Positions 48,649-58,968 of a stretch of DNA of 64,000 nt are shown piece after piece (the first letter of the stretch is position 1; each line of letters begins with the position of its first letter). The position numbers were made by a program, and so were the translations under genes. The notes under the pieces were generated by a model. It saw nothing but the letters and a program-made list of their open reading frames with translations, was not told where the DNA came from and made no database searches. Location of the stretch: contig WNNJ02000964.1 in the NCBI GenBank assembly GCA_012934845.2, positions 25,737 to 89,736 on the forward strand, given 5' to 3'. Source of the DNA: Pomphorhynchus laevis. Lineage: Eukaryota > Acanthocephala > Palaeacanthocephala > Echinorhynchida > Pomphorhynchidae.

Positions 48649-48870
48649 CAGTCCTTTTCAGTTTTATATGCAACTTTTTTCAGTTTTATAGGCAACTTTT
48701 TTCAGTTTTATAGGCAACTTTTTTCAGTTTTATAGGCAACTTTCTTCAGTTTTATAGGCAACTTTTTTCAGTTTTATAGGCAACTTTTTTCAGTTTTATA
48801 GGCAACTTTTTTCAGTTTTATAGACAACTTTTTTCAGTTTTATAGGCAACTTTTTTCAGTTTTATAGACA
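48649..48870. repeat. Left TIR, tandem 22-bp units
   Basis: Ten or eleven units of TTTTTTCAGTTTTATAGGCAAC with small variants (TATATGC, TAGACAAC, TTTCTT), starting after CAGTCC. They are inverse to the right array. Confidence 0.92.
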
Positions 48871-48907
48871 ACTTTTTTAGATTATCTTTCAAATTTTTTA
48901 CCCTCAA

Positions 48908-50002
48908 TGGATATATCTTTCAATAAAGGTAGTGATGAGTCAGGTGCTGTAAATGAGAAAAACCTGATCATTAACGAGGAAGATATGTCCAAGCTCGTAA
49001 AAAGAGGGTTTCAATCACTGGAAACACAGTTGATTGTTTTTTGGGCCTGTTAAATGCTGAGCATAGCATACAAGAGATGCCTTCTATATTAAACGTCTCC
49101 AAAACCACAGTTAGAAGACTTTGTGAGAAATATTTAGGGGGAAAACTTCAAAATTCAGCCATCTTTGTTTCTGCTGGAGATAAGAGGTCAACCAAAAAAA
49201 AGATTTTTCGTTTGAAAAAAATATCTTAGCATCAGAGCTAGCTTTGAATCCAAGCACTTCTCTTAAGGTTCTGAGTGAGAAGTTGCTAACTTATAATCCA
49301 GAAGGTTCTTATTCACTTCCCACTGTCTCGAGAATAATAAAAGCAATGAACTACACAAGGAAAACGCTGACATTAGTACCTATAAATAGGAACAGCAATG
49401 AAAACAAGCAGAAAAGAGCAGAGTACGGCATTGAAATGTCAAGTATTAGTGATGATAGCCTGATATTTTTGGACGAAACGGGTATAAATCTCCACACTTA
49501 CCAAAGTTTTGGCTACTCTCTCAAGAAGAATACGAAGTGCTACATAAACATGCCCAATTCAAAAGGGACCAAGATTTCAGTTCTATGTGCCATCACAAAA
49601 CAAAGTGTTTGTGCTTATAAGGTGAAATCAGGAAGCTGGAAATCGTCCGATCTGAAAGAATTTATAGAGACGGAACTACCAACTTTGGTCTCACATGAAA
49701 GGAAATTTATAGTCATGGACAACGCCTCTATCCATAGGACTGCCGAGGTAAAGGAAAGCTTGGCTCAGAGGAATTACATTCTTAAGTTCCTATCACCCTA
49801 CTCCCCTCACTTGAACCCTATAGAGGAGTTCTTCTCATGTTTCAAATCAAAGGTGAAAAGCATAAATTCATCCTCCAATAGAGATGAATTGATTGAAACT
49901 ATTCATGGAGTATTCAGAGATGAAGAATTCAGACTAGAAGGATATTTCACCCATATGCGAGATTGGGTTGTAAAGGCAATCGCACTAGTCGATTTTATTT
50001 AA
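48908..50002 (+). pseudogene. DD34E transposase with two frame changes, catalytic triad kept
   Basis: From ATG 48,908 the frame runs MDISFNKGSDESGAVNEKN. It changes phase near 49,000-49,015 (A/G-rich), after which it reads VSITGNTVDCFLGLLNAEHS and a helix-turn-helix-like block IQEMPSILNVSKTTVRRLCEK. It returns to the first phase near 49,190-49,220 (A-run), giving LALNPSTSLKVLSEKLL and the catalytic domain to 50,002. FLDETG, VMDNASIHR and SPYSPHLNPIEEFFS supply Asp, Asp and Glu, with 34 residues between the last two. The two shifts cancel and both lie in homopolymer-rich spots, so they could be sequence errors instead of decay. Confidence 0.88.
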
Positions 50003-50059
50003 ATAATAAAATTCTTTGCTATACATCTAAATTAATTATATTTTATTTAAAAAATCTAA

Positions 50060-50265
50060 GAATGTTGCCTATAAAACTGAAGAAAGTTGTCTATAAAACT
50101 GAAAAAAGTTGTCTATAAAACTGAAAAAAGTTGCCCATAAAACTGAAAAAAGTTGCCTATAAAACTGAAAAAAGTTGTCTATAAAACTGAAAAAAGTCGC
50201 CTATAAAACTGAAAAAAGTTGCCTATAAAACTGAAAAAAGTTGCCTATAAAACTGAAAAGGACTG
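50060..50265. repeat. Right TIR, tandem 22-bp units
   Basis: Nine to ten units of GTTGCCTATAAAACTGAAAA(AA) ending in GGACTG, inverse to the left TIR. Confidence 0.92.
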
Positions 50266-51776
50266 TAACAATTATTTATTATTTATAATTATTAATTATT
50301 TAATTATTAAATTTTGATTTAACATTATTATTGTTTTTTATTAATTTATTTTTTTAATTTTATAATTATATTAAATATGTAGACTCAGTTAGCTGATTTG
50401 TTTCTTGTTTCCATAATCCAGAATATAATGTATGTTCGTGAGATAATATACCTCACGGACTATATACCTTACTATAAACATTTTACACGTTTTTATACTA
50501 TCATTTTTAATTAAAATTTGTACATGCAAAAGCGTCAATTTAAAGCAATGTTTGCTTTATAAAAGATTTTAAGAAAGTATATGATACTTACGAAATATTG
50601 TCAATATTAAGAAAATAGCCAGAAACGTTGTTATTAAGATTGAAACGGACGCATTAAAGTAAAGGAACGGCGCTTGTGTTATAATGTTACCCATCTTCGA
50701 TTTTCGATTGCAAATGCGTGTTCTCCAAAAAGCACAGGTTTTTTACACTGTACGAGTGCATATTACAAGTTAACTGCCGTGAAGTTTTAATGAGTCATTT
50801 TTATATCAATTTTTGCGTTGTATAAGCCGTAACTTGTCTTATATGTAGTGAACTTTGACTCCCCGTGAATTCCGTTAGGGGTTATTGCTTACAAAATAAA
50901 CTAGATTGTAGCTACAATAGAAACTGGATTAAAATTACAAGCTAGTTTTTATAGTTCCCTATTTAAATCGTATTGATAGGGAAAGATATTTAGCTAACAA
51001 GTATATCAAGTATTTACATTGAAGCAGAATGCAAAATCTTGCTAAAGAGATTGGAAAATATCGAAATTAAAAAGAAAAAAAGATATTCTATAAATGAACC
51101 AACAAAATAATATTTTAGTATTTTATCAACATATTTAGAATTAATTATGTAGCTATTATTAGAGAAAACAGTTTGGAAATCTATAAAGAAATATTTTACA
51201 TTGATTTGAACAGTTGATAACTTTTAACAACTTTATTTTAATTAAAGTTTGAAAAAACTAGGACAGTTGACAGAAAAATGTTATAGTCAATATTGTGATT
51301 TAAATATAAACTGTGGTCTACAATAGCGCTACTTAGTCCCTTTTTTGAGTGTGTACTTGTGTTGTTTTAATATATTCTCTAATGGTTGGCCTTTTTGACC
51401 CACATATTAAAAATTTAAATCTTTAGTACTTAAGTATTTTTCTAATATGGTTGTGTACACATATATAACTTTTGTGAAGTCATAATTTTTAACGTTGCTT
51501 TTTCGGTGTTGACACTTAGTTTTGTTGACTCAGACTATACTTCTAACGGATCATCCAGCAGCATCTGATAGGGGCTGCCCTGCTTAAGGCTGTTGCAAAC
51601 TGTAACAAAATATATAAATATTAAGAAATCTATAAAGAAATATTTTACATTGATTTGAATAGTTAATATCCTACAATACATATAAATTTAAATAAATATA
51701 CTAGAATTTAACACAAAATGTATTATTTGCTATCCATCGAATTTCTAAAAGGATGATGTAAGAGAATACTTTAAAG

Positions 51777-52081
51777 CAGTGGTCCCCAACCTTTTTGACA
51801 TCACGGACTGGTCAAAGTTAAAAAATAAGCGGATTGGCAAACTATATACAATTCTTTTAATATCAAATTTGAAACAACACCTTTCCAACAATCGCAAACT
51901 TATGTACAAAATATTAAAAATTGATTAAAAAACTTATAAAGATGTATTTATTATGTCCCAAAATACAATTTAAATCAATGAGAACCTTGTGATTGTGTAT
52001 CTTCAACAAGGAGATTCCACATAGGGTTAATAGAAGATAGAGACACTCTAAGTGTTTTGCTAATATCCAACCTATTTCGGT
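51777..52081 (-). mobile_element. hAT fragment (one end only)
   Basis: Starts CAGTGGTCCCCAACC after the same CTTTAAAG target as the complete copies and matches the first 300 bp of 15,642-15,946. It then breaks off. The transposase and the other end are missing. Confidence 0.9.
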
Positions 52082-52083
52082 AT

Positions 52084-52281
52084 AAAAACTAGGACAGTTG
52101 ACAGAAAAATGTTATAGTCAATATTGTGATTTAAATATAAACTGTGGTCTACAATAACGCTACTTAGTCCCTTTTTGAGTGTGTATTTGTGTTGTTTTAA
52201 TATAGTCTCTAATAGTTGGCCCTTTGACCCACATATTAAATATTTAAATCTTTAGTACTTAAGTATTTTTCTTATATGGTT
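52084..52281. repeat. Local duplication of 51,253-51,451
   Basis: AAAACTAGGACAGTTGACAG and the following 190 bp repeat the sequence about 830 bp upstream. It sits right after the broken end of the hAT fragment, as if a local repair event truncated the element. Confidence 0.85.
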
Positions 52282-52516
52282 TCTGTCACTCCACGTGCTA
52301 CATTGGCTATTACATGGTCTCTTAAACGTGATCAGATGAAGCAGTTTGCATTTTAAAGTGTAAACACTTGGTATGCAAAATATTTTTTAAAGCTAATCAA
52401 ACTTGCTTGAAAAATAAAAATCAAGTCGTAACCAATACATAGTTTAGTATTTCTGACAAAAGTCATATTACCGTGAAAACAAAGTAAGCAGGTCAATAAT
52501 TACTTGTCAGTAGAAC
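52282..52516. other. Single-copy AT-rich interval
   Basis: No frame or repeat recognised. Confidence 0.4.
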
Positions 52517-53163
52517 AAATCAGCTAACTGCGTTACGTATTTAATATAATTATAAAATAGAAAAAATGCTATACCGAAATTTTATAATTAAATAATAAAT
52601 ATAAAAGATTTTATATAATTTAAATCAAGCTTAAATAAAAAATTGAAATTTAAAATAAAAGTCAATTTTTATGAATCGACTAATAAATAACAAACGATGC
52701 ATCAGAATAAGGTTTAGAAGTCATCAGGAGGAACTGCTATATTATCAGGTTTCGCTTCCTATACCTCGACCCAATATATCAGCGAAGCTAAATACATGCT
52801 AATGACGTGTTTATTCTTATTAAATTTGATTATTTAGTAACCTTATTCTAATGCAAAGCATATCTTTTATTCATAAAAATTTTCCTCAAATGATTTGTAA
52901 TTTATTTTTAATAATACTGTTGATATATATATTTTACTATTTTCTGCTTGATGTTATTTTTATAGTAACCTAGTTTAAAATATGTATCTATTTAATTATT
53001 TTAAATAATTTTTAAGAAAGCCAATATCATTACATATTGTTGCAATTCTTAAAATTTCATTATTTAATGTATTATATTTTATATTATATGGTATGCATGA
53101 ATGCTCATGCAAAAATATGTTTCTTGTAAATTTAAATATGTCATCTTTACGATATAAATTAAT
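52517..53163 (-). repeat. Inverted copy of the permuted PLE's 3' end
   Basis: Starts AAATCAGCTAACTG and runs, in inverse order, through the AT-rich tail, a diverged version of the structured motif (52,700-52,800), the 3' UTR and the last 80 or so codons of the PLE ORF. For example, the inverse of 53,018-53,150 matches 58,730-58,866. Together with 58,711-59,408 it forms an inverted repeat of about 650 bp around the PLE. The divergence is visible but moderate. Confidence 0.85.
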
Positions 53164-53179
53164 ATGGATAATTTATATC

Positions 53180-53425
53180 CATAAAATATGGATAATAAAT
53201 AATATACTTTGCATTAGAATAAGATACTAGATAGTTATTTCAGAGGAAATACATCATTAGCATGTATTTGGCCCCGCTGCTATGTTGGGTAGAGGAGTTA
53301 GGGGCCGAAACCTGATAGCATAGCAGTTCCTCCTGATGATCTCTAATTCTTATTCTGATACAACGTCTGTTATTTATTAGTCAATTCATAAAAATGACGT
53401 TTATTTTAAATTTCATTTTAGACAA
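53180..53425 (+). repeat. Direct copy of the permuted PLE's tail
   Basis: Nearly identical to 59,005-59,240: GGATAATAAATAATATACTT, then the GGCCCCGCTGCTATG motif, CTCCTGATGA, and ATTAGTCAATTCATAAAAAT. One difference is GATGATCTC against GATGACCTC. It behaves like the upstream member of an LTR-like (pLTR) pair, as known for PLEs. Confidence 0.88.
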
Positions 53426-53795
53426 TATTCAAGAGAAGATTTTCTGTTGGAAGCAGAAAAGTTCGGATTAAATTGGTTCAGTTGGCCGTGATAAAGTTCA
53501 GTCAGGATTATTTCATATCACAGCTGCAAAGCTAAATGAGAAAGCCCAAGTACGCCTTTGGTGTACTTGGGTTATTTCGGGATTAATTTTCTTCTATAAA
53601 GGACGTCCCCAGAGCAACGGCTAAGGTTTCTCAAGCTCCTCATCTCGAGATTACCGACCATAGTCCGCCTTGACAGAACTCTTCGGGAGTGAGAGAACCG
53701 GAATGGTTCAATCGGAAGGCTTCGCACTGGTGTGACCGGGAGCTCCGATCATTTTTTACCTTAAACCATAAGCCTTGATGAAGTAGAAGATTGAA
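53426..53795 (+). mobile_element. Internally deleted Jockey/I-like fragment
   Basis: First part resembles 12,999-13,025 (AATATTCAAGAGAAGATTTT); the second resembles 14,220-14,420 (CAAGTACGCCTTTGGTGTAC, GGACGTCCCCAGAGCAA). The RT core between them is missing. No usable frame. Confidence 0.8.
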
Positions 53796-54682
53796 ATGAC
53801 CTACTCTAAAGTTGAAAATTCCTGGTACCAGAAGCATTTACACTTTAAATTTAATGGGTGTATTAAGTATATACCACTCACTATATTATATTGGGAACAA
53901 GGATATAAATATATTTTGTAACTTGAGCTATATTATAATATACTATACTATATTAATAAAATATTATTTATTTTACTAACTATAAAACAATAAATTAAAT
54001 CAGCTAACTGAGTCTACGTATTTAATATAATTATAAACTAAACAAAACATAATAATGCTAAATCAAAATTTAATAATTAAATAATAAAATTAAACGAAAC
54101 ATAATAATGATTAAATCAGCTAACCGAGTCTATGTATTGTTATATAATTATAAAAAAAACAAAACATAATAATGCTAAATCAAAATTTAATAATTAAATA
54201 ATAAAATTAATAATTGTTTTTAGATTTTTTATAATTTATATCAAGTTTAAATAGAAAATTGTAATATAATGATTTCTGTTCAAAGATTTATTTGATGAAA
54301 TTTGATTATTTAGAATCTTATTCTACTACAATAAAAATTATTTATTATCCATCCATAAAAATTTTGCGCTAATTTTTTTAAATTTATTTTTAATAATATT
54401 GAGTTGAGTTACATATTTATATATTTTACTATTTCCAATCCGATGATACCTAGTTTAAACTAGTAACCTAAATTATAAACTAAACAAAACATAATGCTAA
54501 ATCGAAATTTAATAATTAAATAATAAAATAAATAATTGTTTTTAGATTTTCTATAATATAAATCAAGTTAAAATAAAAAATTGAAATTAAAAATAAACGT
54601 CATTTTTATGAATTGACTAATAAATAACAGACGTTGTATCAGAATAAGGATTACGGGTCATAACTATTTAAGAGGTAATAAC
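53796..54682 (-). repeat. Nested AT-rich PLE-tail repeats
   Basis: AATCAGCTAACTGAGTCTACG at about 53,999 and AATCAGCTAACCGAGTCTATG at about 54,114 begin two minus-oriented copies. A third related piece starts near 54,475 and ends GAATTGACTAATAAATAACAG. Around 54,340-54,470 a diverged PLE 3' UTR and ORF end can be read in inverse. They show repeated insertion or tandem growth of tails. Confidence 0.7.
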
Positions 54683-54780
54683 TATCTATTCGAGGTAAAT
54701 ATCTATTAGAGGTAAATATCTATTAGAGGTAAATATCTATTAGAGGTAAATATCTATTAGAGGTAATAACTATCTAAGAA
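54683..54780. repeat. 17-bp minisatellite
   Basis: Four exact or near-exact units of AGGTAAATATCTATTAG, flanked on both sides by the variant AGGTAATAACTATCTA. Confidence 0.92.
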
Positions 54781-56256
54781 AGGCAGATACATGTAAATAA
54801 AATTCAATGTATACCTATTCCGGCTTTTATTTTCAATACTTATATATAATACCATATAAATCTGCAACGTCATCAACCCCCTTCCGGGGAGGCCATATTA
54901 TCGGATCACTTAAATGCACATATCGTAAAACAAGATATAATACATGCATTAAGTAATCAATTGTCCTTTCAGTTATCAATGTAAAGTTACTAAAGTTCGT
55001 AAAGATCTTGATTTATAAATAATCTTCTTAGCAACTTTAAATATGTTAACGTGTTTACTGCAATTAATGCAAATACTGCACTTAAAATAAAAATGTTCAA
55101 AATAGATAGTAATATATACCAAATTACAAATTGCAAATTAGTCACTTTTCAGGAACGAAATATCAGCTTTCATTTTTATCATGACCTTAGTATATTTGAC
55201 GATATTATTAAATAAATCTTTTTGTCCCGTGTTTAGTTTACCTAACACCACTCTTGAATATAATTTACAAGATAGATCACATTTTTTGATAGATCAGATT
55301 TTTATTATTAAAAATGATATTTTTTTATTTTTTATAGATCATATTTTTTACCACATTTTTGATCACATTTCATATTTTTGAATAGATCACATTTTTGATC
55401 TATTCAAAAAAAATATTTTTGATAATATTTTTGATCATCAGTGCGAGATTGTTTTTGAAAATTAAAACATGAACCCAAATTGAACAATACCGAAATGTGA
55501 CTTTACACGAGAGCGTTACAAAAAAAACGTTTTTAAATGAAAAGTTCACTTGTATCATCATAGAAGATCACAAAATACGTAATTTTCTATTCTTTGAAGA
55601 GGGCTGCTCGGACACCCAAAATATTGATTGAAAAACAATTTGTGCATTTTTTCTGGAGGATAACTCGCCATATAAAGCATAATTTATATATTAATAATCT
55701 TGAATTTGAAAGAATTTCAATACAACTTTTATATACTGAAAACAAACAGTATGATTTTCACAACCTTCGTTGGGTAGCTTAACCCGGGCTTTTTACAGAC
55801 TGCTAGCCCCAATGGACAATTATTCGAATAATGTTGCGCCCAGTAGCCGAGAGACTAATAAAATTTACTCCTAAATATTTTTAATTTATATCTAATGAAG
55901 GTATATAAATAATGTATATTAATACATGCTTGCATGTTTTGATAAACTTGCATATTGTGGCTTTATGTTATTTCACTAGAAGAAGCTAACAAATTGTTCG
56001 TTTTATTAAAATAAAACGAACAATATAACGAATAATATATTTTTTTAAATAATAAATTAATAAACATTTGCAATAGTTTGGGATTAAATTGTTTTTCTGA
56101 TTGAATTGCTTTTTGCTCCTTTCTTCATCAGATTACGAAGGTTGCTAATCGATTTTTAATCGGAAAGAATTTTGCTACAATTTTTATTTATGACACAAAC
56201 AGAAAAGTTTAAACTTGCATGCTTTTTACAAACTTCGTCGTGAAGCTTAATCCAAA
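54781..56256. other. AT-rich region upstream of the permuted PLE ORF
   Basis: Likely 5' UTR or flank of the PLE. It contains a hairpin at 55,375-55,410 (14-bp arms TTTTTGAATAGATC, 8-base loop) within GATCACATTTTTGAT repeats. A 62-codon frame at 55,594-55,782 and a 66-codon frame at 55,181-55,381 are not recognised. No promoter could be identified with confidence. Confidence 0.45.
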
Positions 56257-58968
56257 ATGCGCCTATCACAGACGCCTAGCTCCCAAATGGGGCTTTTCGA
56301 CCTAAGTTACATGTACTCAACAATATTGGAAAAATACGTAAGTACTAATGATTTCAATTTTAGATCTTTTAAATGTAACAGAAAAAATTGTATAGTTTGT
56401 GATGTTATAAATAATAATAATTGTATCGTAAGTAATACGACAAACAAATGTTTTTCATTAAATATTAATAATAATTGTAACTGCAATACCGCAGGTGTAG
56501 TGTATCTAATACAATGCACATGTGGATTGCAATATATAGGAAAAACATATCAAATGTTAAAAACTAGGTTTAGGCAACACATATATAATATACAGCATAA
56601 TAGTCAAACTATATTTCATAAACATATGAGATTAATAGGACATGATATTAAAAACTGTAAATTATTTATTTTAGAACATATTATCGAAGAAAACATTTCA
56701 ATATTAAATCAAAAACTATTAGAAAAAGAAGATTTTTGGATTAAAACGCTTAATTCCATGTACCCATTAGGATTGAATGACGTGGTACAAGGAATTGGCA
56801 GAAGTAGTATAATGCATAATAAACAACTATATTATAATAATCCGGTTAAACGCAAACCAAGAAGTCATGGTGATAAAAGGAATAGGAAAAATAGAGTTAA
56901 AAATATTAAAAAAGATATGTATATAAATGAACAATTAGAAATATTAAAACAACTTTTAAGTGATAATAAGCTAAAAGATCTTTATGTAAATATAAGAAGT
57001 TTTTCTAAAGATATCATATGTTCAATAAATCAAAAATTAATTAACGACTATGATAGGCTAAGTTGTATAATAGACAGTTATTGTAATACAAAATACTATA
57101 ATCATACAATAAATGTAAATAATAACAATAGAAAATATACATTAACCATAAACTTCATTAATAAATGTATAGATAACATAAATATAGCCGGACTTTTAAA
57201 TAATTCTAAAAGTAAAGAAATAATAGGGTCAGATTTAAGTAAATATATTCCTAAAATAAGGTATAAACTCCTACCACCATTAGGACGAAAAATTTGTAAT
57301 TATAACAAAGAATTAAAATCAATATGTAACGATAATATTAGAAACATAATGGAAACAGAATGCAATTGTAAAAGTCTTAGTTTTGATAAAATAAATGAAC
57401 ATATATGTACCCATAATCTAGAATTAATTGAAAATTGTGAATTAAGAAAGCTGCTATCAAAAGGGTATAAATATAGATTAAATAACAACAACGACAAAAA
57501 TAAAATTTACAATTCGTTATATAATAACTTAAATGATTACTTTAGTAAGCTGATTAATAGTGAAAGCTCGAATATATCTAAGATAAAAATTTGGAAAGAT
57601 TATATATTTGATAAAATTAAAAATAAAATGAAAATAACAAACAATTACAAAAGGAAAGATAAAATTAATAAAGATATGTATAAAGAACTTACTAAATTAA
57701 AGGATAACTATATAATAACAACTATTGATAAAGCTAGTAATAACTTTGTCTTCATATGCAAAAAGCTTTATTATGATATACTAGTGAAAGAGGTTAATTC
57801 TAATGATTTAAATGTAAATCCAACATATGAAAGTAGTGAGTTGAGTTTAGAAACAATTATTACAAGTCACTGTTCTATAATGGATAAAAAGGGTATAAAG
57901 GTTGAATTAGATAATAAAACTATACCTATATTATATTGGAATCCAAAATTACATAAAAATCCAATAAAACCTAGGTTCATATGTAGTGCGTTTAAATGTA
58001 CATTAAAACCACTTTCTGTCTATATGAATAAAATACTTAAAGTAATTAAAGCACATTTTAAAAAATATTGCAAGGTAATCGAAATTAATACTGGTATAAA
58101 ACACTATTTCAGTATTAATTCTACAAAAGAATTTTTAGAACAGACAAAAGGAATAAATTTTCAAAATATAAATACATACGATTTTAGTACGCTTTATACA
58201 AATCTAGATTTAGTAGATATTAAAGAAGCGTTAGTAAAATTAATTAATCTTATATTCGGAAAAATATATACATATATATGTTATAATAATTATAACGCCT
58301 ATCTAACAAAAATTAAACCATCAAATAAATATAAATATATGGATAAAATTGAATTAATAGAATCCTTAAATATTTTGATAAATCAAAATTATTTAAAAGT
58401 AGGGACATCTATATTTAGACAAGTAAAAGGTGTTCCAATGGGTGGTAATAGTAGCCCAATTATAGCTGACTTGTTTTTAAGCTTTATAGAATATGAATTT
58501 GTTCATAACTGTGTAAAAACTAAATCTAAACAATATAAATATATGAAATATATGTTTCGATACATTGATGATATATGTGTATTTAATTCTAATAATTTTT
58601 ATTCAATTAGTGAGCACATTTATCCAGAAAGCCTTATTCTTAACAAAACCAATATTAATGATAAAGAAGGTGTATATCTAGATATGAACATTAAATTAAC
58701 ATTAACTAAAACTACTATTAATTTATATCGTAAAGATGATATATTTAAATTTACAAGAAACATATTTTTGCATGAGCATTCATGCATACCATATAATATA
58801 AAATATAATACATTAAATAATGAAATTTTAAGAATTACAACAATATGTAATGATATTGGCTTTCTTCAAAATCATTTAAATAATTTAATAGATACATATT
58901 TTAAACTAGGTTACTATAAAAATAACATCAAGCAGAAAATAGTAAAATATATAAATCCAACACAATAA
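56257..58968 (+). CDS. Intact permuted-domain Penelope-like protein (GIY-YIG + RT, Naiad-type)
   Basis: A 903-codon frame from ATG 56,257 to TAA with no lesion. Residues 40-48 form a Cys cluster (CNRKNCIVC), with more Cys at 56, 65, 74 and 76. The GIY-YIG endonuclease follows at about 80-175: VVYLIQC, QYIGKT (92-97), KTRFRQH, and a Glu in EKEDFWIKTL ending PLGLN. After a Lys/Asn-rich linker comes the RT: PKLHKNPIKPRFICSAF, motif A YDFSTLYTNL (Asp642), motif B GVPMGGNSSPIIADLF (from 725) and motif C YIDD (769-772). All expected catalytic residues are present. Canonical PLEs have the endonuclease at the C terminus; the N-terminal position is the order described for Naiad-type PLEs. The product should nick DNA and prime reverse transcription. 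Codons are extremely AT-biased (Asn, Lys, Ile), unlike the other PLE at 61.4 kb. Confidence 0.93.
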   Translation: MRLSQTPSSQMGLFDLSYMYSTILEKYVSTNDFNFRSFKCNRKNCIVCDVINNNNCIVSNTTNKCFSLNINNNCNCNTAGVVYLIQCTCGLQYIGKTYQMLKTRFRQHIYNIQHNSQTIFHKHMRLIGHDIKNCKLFILEHIIEENISILNQKLLEKEDFWIKTLNSMYPLGLNDVVQGIGRSSIMHNKQLYYNNPVKRKPRSHGDKRNRKNRVKNIKKDMYINEQLEILKQLLSDNKLKDLYVNIRSFSKDIICSINQKLINDYDRLSCIIDSYCNTKYYNHTINVNNNNRKYTLTINFINKCIDNINIAGLLNNSKSKEIIGSDLSKYIPKIRYKLLPPLGRKICNYNKELKSICNDNIRNIMETECNCKSLSFDKINEHICTHNLELIENCELRKLLSKGYKYRLNNNNDKNKIYNSLYNNLNDYFSKLINSESSNISKIKIWKDYIFDKIKNKMKITNNYKRKDKINKDMYKELTKLKDNYIITTIDKASNNFVFICKKLYYDILVKEVNSNDLNVNPTYESSELSLETIITSHCSIMDKKGIKVELDNKTIPILYWNPKLHKNPIKPRFICSAFKCTLKPLSVYMNKILKVIKAHFKKYCKVIEINTGIKHYFSINSTKEFLEQTKGINFQNINTYDFSTLYTNLDLVDIKEALVKLINLIFGKIYTYICYNNYNAYLTKIKPSNKYKYMDKIELIESLNILINQNYLKVGTSIFRQVKGVPMGGNSSPIIADLFLSFIEYEFVHNCVKTKSKQYKYMKYMFRYIDDICVFNSNNFYSISEHIYPESLILNKTNINDKEGVYLDMNIKLTLTKTTINLYRKDDIFKFTRNIFLHEHSCIPYNIKYNTLNNEILRITTICNDIGFLQNHLNNLIDTYFKLGYYKNNIKQKIVKYINPTQ

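Larger units (their letters stand above)
48649..50265 (+). mobile_element. Complete Tc1/mariner-like DD34E transposon with tandem-unit TIRs
   Basis: A 1617-bp element bounded by TA on both sides (48,647-48,648 and 50,266-50,267). The ends are exact inverses: CAGTCCTTTTCAG and CTGAAAAGGACTG. Each TIR is an array of about ten 22-bp units (left about 48,649-48,870, right about 50,060-50,265) around one transposase region. A related AT-rich repeat at 18,180-18,200 reads AAATCTTATAACAAT with no insertion, which supports TA targeting. It is the parent form of the truncated copies at 9.24 and 24.1 kb. Confidence 0.93.
42385..52081. repeat. Third, older mosaic copy of the duplicated region
   Basis: Colinear blocks: 42,385-43,960 with 415-1990; 43,970-44,207 with about 4130-4369; 44,208-45,225 with about 4687-5735; 46,850-48,278 with about 7850-9240; 49,395-50,737 with about 9255-10,582; 50,738-52,081 with about 14,600-15,940. 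It differs from the tandem copies much more than they differ from each other. It lacks the RTE, CR1-like and Jockey/I-like insertions, has its own sequence at 45,226-46,850, and retains the left half of the Tc1/mariner-like element. Confidence 0.92.
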
